From: Saccoglossus kowalevskii
Lineage: Eukaryota > Hemichordata > Enteropneusta > Harrimaniidae
DNA length: 10,848 nucleotides
Direction: 5' to 3'
Assembly: GCF_000003605.2 (NCBI RefSeq)
Contig: NW_003151771.1
Location: 125,278-136,125 of the forward strand
The notes under the pieces are model-generated. The model was not told where the DNA came from, made no database searches, and worked only from the letters and a program-made list of their open reading frames with translations. Positions 8,441 to 10,848 of the stretch are shown here, piece after piece (the stretch's first letter is position 1; each line of letters starts with the position of its first letter). A program made the position numbers and the translations under genes.

Positions 8441-8987
8441 ATACTGTATTGTATGCACACATGTGGGGGAAAAATGAAATAGTTAGTATCTGTGGATAGT
8501 GGTATGTATTATATTCAGTGCCAACTGATATATAATTTTATTATTAGCAGAAGCCCAGTGCATTTTTACAATATTTTTATGCACACATGTAGGAAAAATT
8601 AAACAGTTAGTATCTGTGAGCAGTGGTATGTATTATATTCAGCGCCGACTGATATATAATTTTATTCTTAGAAGCCCAGTGCATTTTTACAGTATTTTTA
8701 TGCACACATGTAGGAAAAATTAAACAGTTAGTATCTGTGAGCAGTGGTATGTATTATATTCAGCGCCGACTGATATATAATTTTATTCTTAGAAGCCCAG
8801 TGCATTTTTACAGTATTTTTATGCACACATGCAGGAAAAATTAAACAGTTAGTATCTGTGAGCAGTGGTATGTATTATATTCAGTGCCGACTGATATATA
8901 ATTTTATTCTTAGAAGCCCAGTGCATTTTTACAGTATTTTTATGCACACATGCAGGAAAAATGAAACAGTTAGTATCTGTGGATAAT
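8441..8987. repeat. VNTR of 121-bp units, about 4.4 copies
   Basis: TGCACACATG marks unit starts at 8454, 8580, 8701, 8822 and 8943 (spacings 126, 121, 121, 121). Units include CAGTTAGTATCTGTG, GGTATGTATTATATTCAG, CGACTGATATATAATTTTAT and AGAAGCCCAGTGCATTTTTA. The units at 8580 and 8701 are identical by eye and the one at 8822 differs at about two positions. The first unit and the last partial unit share variants (AATGAAA, CTGTGGATA) absent from the middle ones. Confidence 0.94.
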
Positions 8988-10433
8988 AATTTTTATGGAC
9001 TGTTTTATTTTATTATGACTGACACTAGCCAAGCAGTTTTATATGCTAAATATAGTCTGAGTTCTGTAGTCTAGTAAATACCAGTAAGGTCACTGCTTGT
9101 CAAATATCAAATGGATGTGAATGGACATGTATTGTTGCTCAGGATGTTTTGAACAGTTTTATTGAATCAGTACTTTGAATTTTATTTTACTACATATTTC
9201 ATTAAACCTTGTATATAGTAAGGTGTTTGTTTGTTGATTATTTAAAAATTATTAATTTGCTGTTTTTAAAATGTTTTTATCACATAAAAATGTTTTTCAG
9301 ATTATTTTTTATAAAAGGAATAAATAGTTTTGATTGAAATAGTTTCATTATAGCTTTAGTGTTTAGTTTCAAATCAGTATAATTATCATTTGTGTGACCT
9401 TTATAACCACTATAAAGTTCCATTGATACACCTAGGTTTTGCAACTATTCATTATTCACTGAAGTAACATTAAATCAATAACAAAAATTTAAACATTGAA
9501 AAATATCTCATAATAGTTGACCAATTTGCATTCTAGGGGGAGGGGGGGTTTATAAACTAAATGTTTGTTTGTGTCTTAAGAGGTCATCTACATGTACAGC
9601 CACATACTATTTTCGTGAGGACCCCTCTTTTTGGGAGCCAACAAGCTGATCCAACTTCCTTCCTTTTATTTTACTTCAGATTTAATCAGTTCTGTTAGAG
9701 CAACACGCTGCCATAATTCACTCTACAACAGGCACTGGATGATTAACAAAGTAAATAATATAATAGTAAAGACTTTTTTTGTTGTGAACATCTAAATTAG
9801 ATTTTCTTGTTTTAATTTTATCTGATAGCACTTTCCTGTTGGCTTCTGATGCACATAGATTAAAAAAAAAAACTTTGCTTAATTCTTCATTAAATATATT
9901 ACATTTACATAATACCGGTAATGCTTTTGCTCTTTTGGATATTACCTTACTTTTGTTTGTGTACGTTCCAAATAAAATATCATATCATAATATAGTCTCA
10001 AAAAAGCCATAACATAAAAGTGTGATCTCAGAATACAAGTGAACTCTGTTTTCTAATCATACATGAAGGCAGTATGGCAATCGTGTGCCTGGTCTGTGAC
10101 CCCATATAACCTGACAAGATAATCTTGTTATTTTCCAACTTGTAGACATAATTTTGATAACAGCCCTAAAATGCATGTAAAAAATAGTTTGCAAAATGTT
10201 TGCAATGTTTGCATTCTGTTAGAGGATTATATTTCTATCGCATTCTAGGGTTATGTCGCCCAATGTAAACATTATTTGGAAAAGAGCTTGAATATTATTA
10301 AGTAAATTATCAGGATTGTATGTAGTTTATCTCAGATAGAAAAAAAACAGAACATGTGTAAATGTGGCTTTTTACAGAACTCACTTGTGTTGTTATCAAA
10401 GCTAGATGGACGTGTGTATAATAATACATGACA
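8988..10433. other. No gene seen; AT-rich lead-in to the EcR-like exon
   Basis: About 1.4 kb with no coding signal. It contains a G-rich run at 9536-9548, a TACATGTA at 9589-9596, and a short cluster of TTTGCAA/TTTGCATT words at 10189-10214. The minus-strand reading frame at 10332-10514 overlaps the exon and is a shadow. Confidence 0.55.
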
Positions 10434-10448
10434 TTGATTAATTTTCAG
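10434..10448 (+). other. Splice acceptor before the EcR-like exon
   Basis: A short T-rich run ends in TTTTCAG directly before the open frame. In the coding frame a TAA stop lies at 10439-10441, just upstream, so the reading frame cannot extend much to the left without splicing. The TTGATTAA just upstream is a possible branch-point region. The exon begins with two bases that complete a codon (phase 1 intron). Confidence 0.75.
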
Positions 10449-10787
10449 ATCTTCCATCTGATGTAATGGTAAAAAGTGAGCCATCAGACTGTGCATATGA
10501 CCCGTCAGACTCACAATATGATATCACCTCACCTAGCCACTCTTCATCATCGTCGTCACCAGTAGTCATTGCAGCCTCTGTAGTATTGGCCAACACAGTA
10601 CCGTTACCGATGAAGTCTCCACCCCCAAATTATAATATGGCTTCACCACAGTCTGATGATAGTGATAGCACCAGTGCTAAGAGACGCAAAGGGCCGCTAC
10701 CGAGAACAGATTTGGAATTGTGTCTTGTTTGTGGTGATAGGGCATCAGGATTCCATTACAATGCCCTTAGTTGTGAAGGATGTAAAG
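10449..10787 (+). CDS. EcR: Internal exon of an ecdysone-receptor-like (NR1H) nuclear receptor: A/B domain end plus first zinc finger
   Basis: The product is a ligand-regulated transcription factor that acts in the nucleus; EcR proteins bind DNA as heterodimers with RXR/USP. Counting from the ATG at 10466 as residue 1, the exon shows a VKSEP motif (2-6), a Ser/Pro/Asp-rich disordered stretch with six serines in a row (26-31), a basic KRRK (72-75) followed by GPLPR, and then the first C4 zinc finger with C86, C89, C103 and C106. The P-box region reads CEGCKG. The finger [18 protein letters not shown] combines EcR-like [10 protein letters not shown] and NAL with LXR-like GFHYN and LSC, so NR1H is firm and EcR is the best name. 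The frame is open from the acceptor (LPSDV precedes the ATG), so the ATG may be internal; however, it has G at -3 and +4 and could be the start if the upstream exon is UTR. The exon is phase 1 at both ends and 339 bp long. The rest of the receptor lies outside the window. Confidence 0.88.
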
Positions 10788-10793
10788 GTGAGA
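10785..10793 (+). other. Splice donor inside the nuclear-receptor DNA-binding domain
   Basis: The sequence AAAG|GTGAGA interrupts the Gly codon of CEGCKG, after which a nuclear receptor would continue with FFRR. Reading through gives unrelated residues and a TAA at 10841-10843, which confirms that splicing is needed. A phase 1 intron at this point, between CEGCK and GFF, is a recurrent position in nuclear-receptor genes. Positions 10788-10848 are the start of the next intron. Confidence 0.88.
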
Positions 10794-10848
10794 TAAAGAA
10801 TAAATCTGTTTTTTCTTCATCTCACATGTCATGCAAGAGATAATCAGC

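Larger units (their letters stand above)
1..10448 (+). other. Presumed intron (or 5' flank/UTR plus intron) upstream of the EcR-like exon
   Basis: Everything left of the acceptor lacks a convincing exon on either strand. It is AT-rich, full of repeats, and dense in stops. Because the exon has an acceptor, at least the part nearest to it is intron. The upstream splice partner was not identified and may lie outside the window. A long repeat-loaded intron before the DNA-binding-domain exon is common for nuclear-receptor genes. Confidence 0.6.

Noticed and set aside
9536-9548. G-rich run as a G-quadruplex
   Set aside because: There are only two G blocks (5 and 7) separated by one A, with no further G runs nearby, so support is weak.
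10332-10514. 60-residue minus-strand frame overlapping the exon
   Set aside because: It is antisense to the nuclear-receptor exon and its intron and has no recognisable motif.

Overview
The window looks like nuclear DNA of a lophotrochozoan animal, most likely a mollusc and probably a bivalve. It is AT-rich and intron-like, full of short TIR elements and minisatellites, and dense in the ACATGTA motif that is common in bivalve genomes. The one recognisable coding segment is an exon whose protein matches the NR1H nuclear-receptor group (ecdysone receptor / LXR / FXR). Assignment to a bivalve is inference from sequence style, not from a database match.

Coding content is confined to the right end. 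An exon at 10449-10787 (+) follows a TTTTCAG acceptor and ends at an AAAG|GTGAGA donor. It encodes the end of the A/B (N-terminal) domain, a basic KRRK stretch and the complete first zinc finger of the DNA-binding domain, stopping inside CEGCKG. The best name is EcR. The second zinc finger, hinge and ligand-binding domain lie to the right of the window. The 10.4 kb to the left is best read as the intron preceding this exon, possibly with 5' flanking or UTR sequence. I found no other convincing exon in it.

That non-coding stretch is a patchwork of repeats. From left to right it holds: a degenerate 97-bp minisatellite (257-1171); a dispersed repeat (1567-1863) with an inverted second copy at 7921-8268; a 700-bp TIR element bounded by TTAA (3105-3804) with a smaller MITE-like segment inside it; an AGCTCCGCT-ended element carrying an internal 157-bp tandem array (4028-4888); three related MITE-like copies ending TACTGT/ACAGTA (5102-5311, 6022-6228, 6681-6900); a 25-bp inverted repeat (7515-7603); a (CA)n microsatellite; and a 121-bp VNTR with near-identical central units (8441-8987). 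About 1.4 kb of unique-looking AT-rich DNA then leads to the exon.

No transposase, reverse transcriptase, tRNA, rRNA or other protein gene was seen. The short reading frames elsewhere are by-products of repeats. I see no sign of a new multi-gene system. The most informative points are the nuclear-receptor exon, with its SUMO-type motif at the N-terminal end, and the layered non-autonomous elements.
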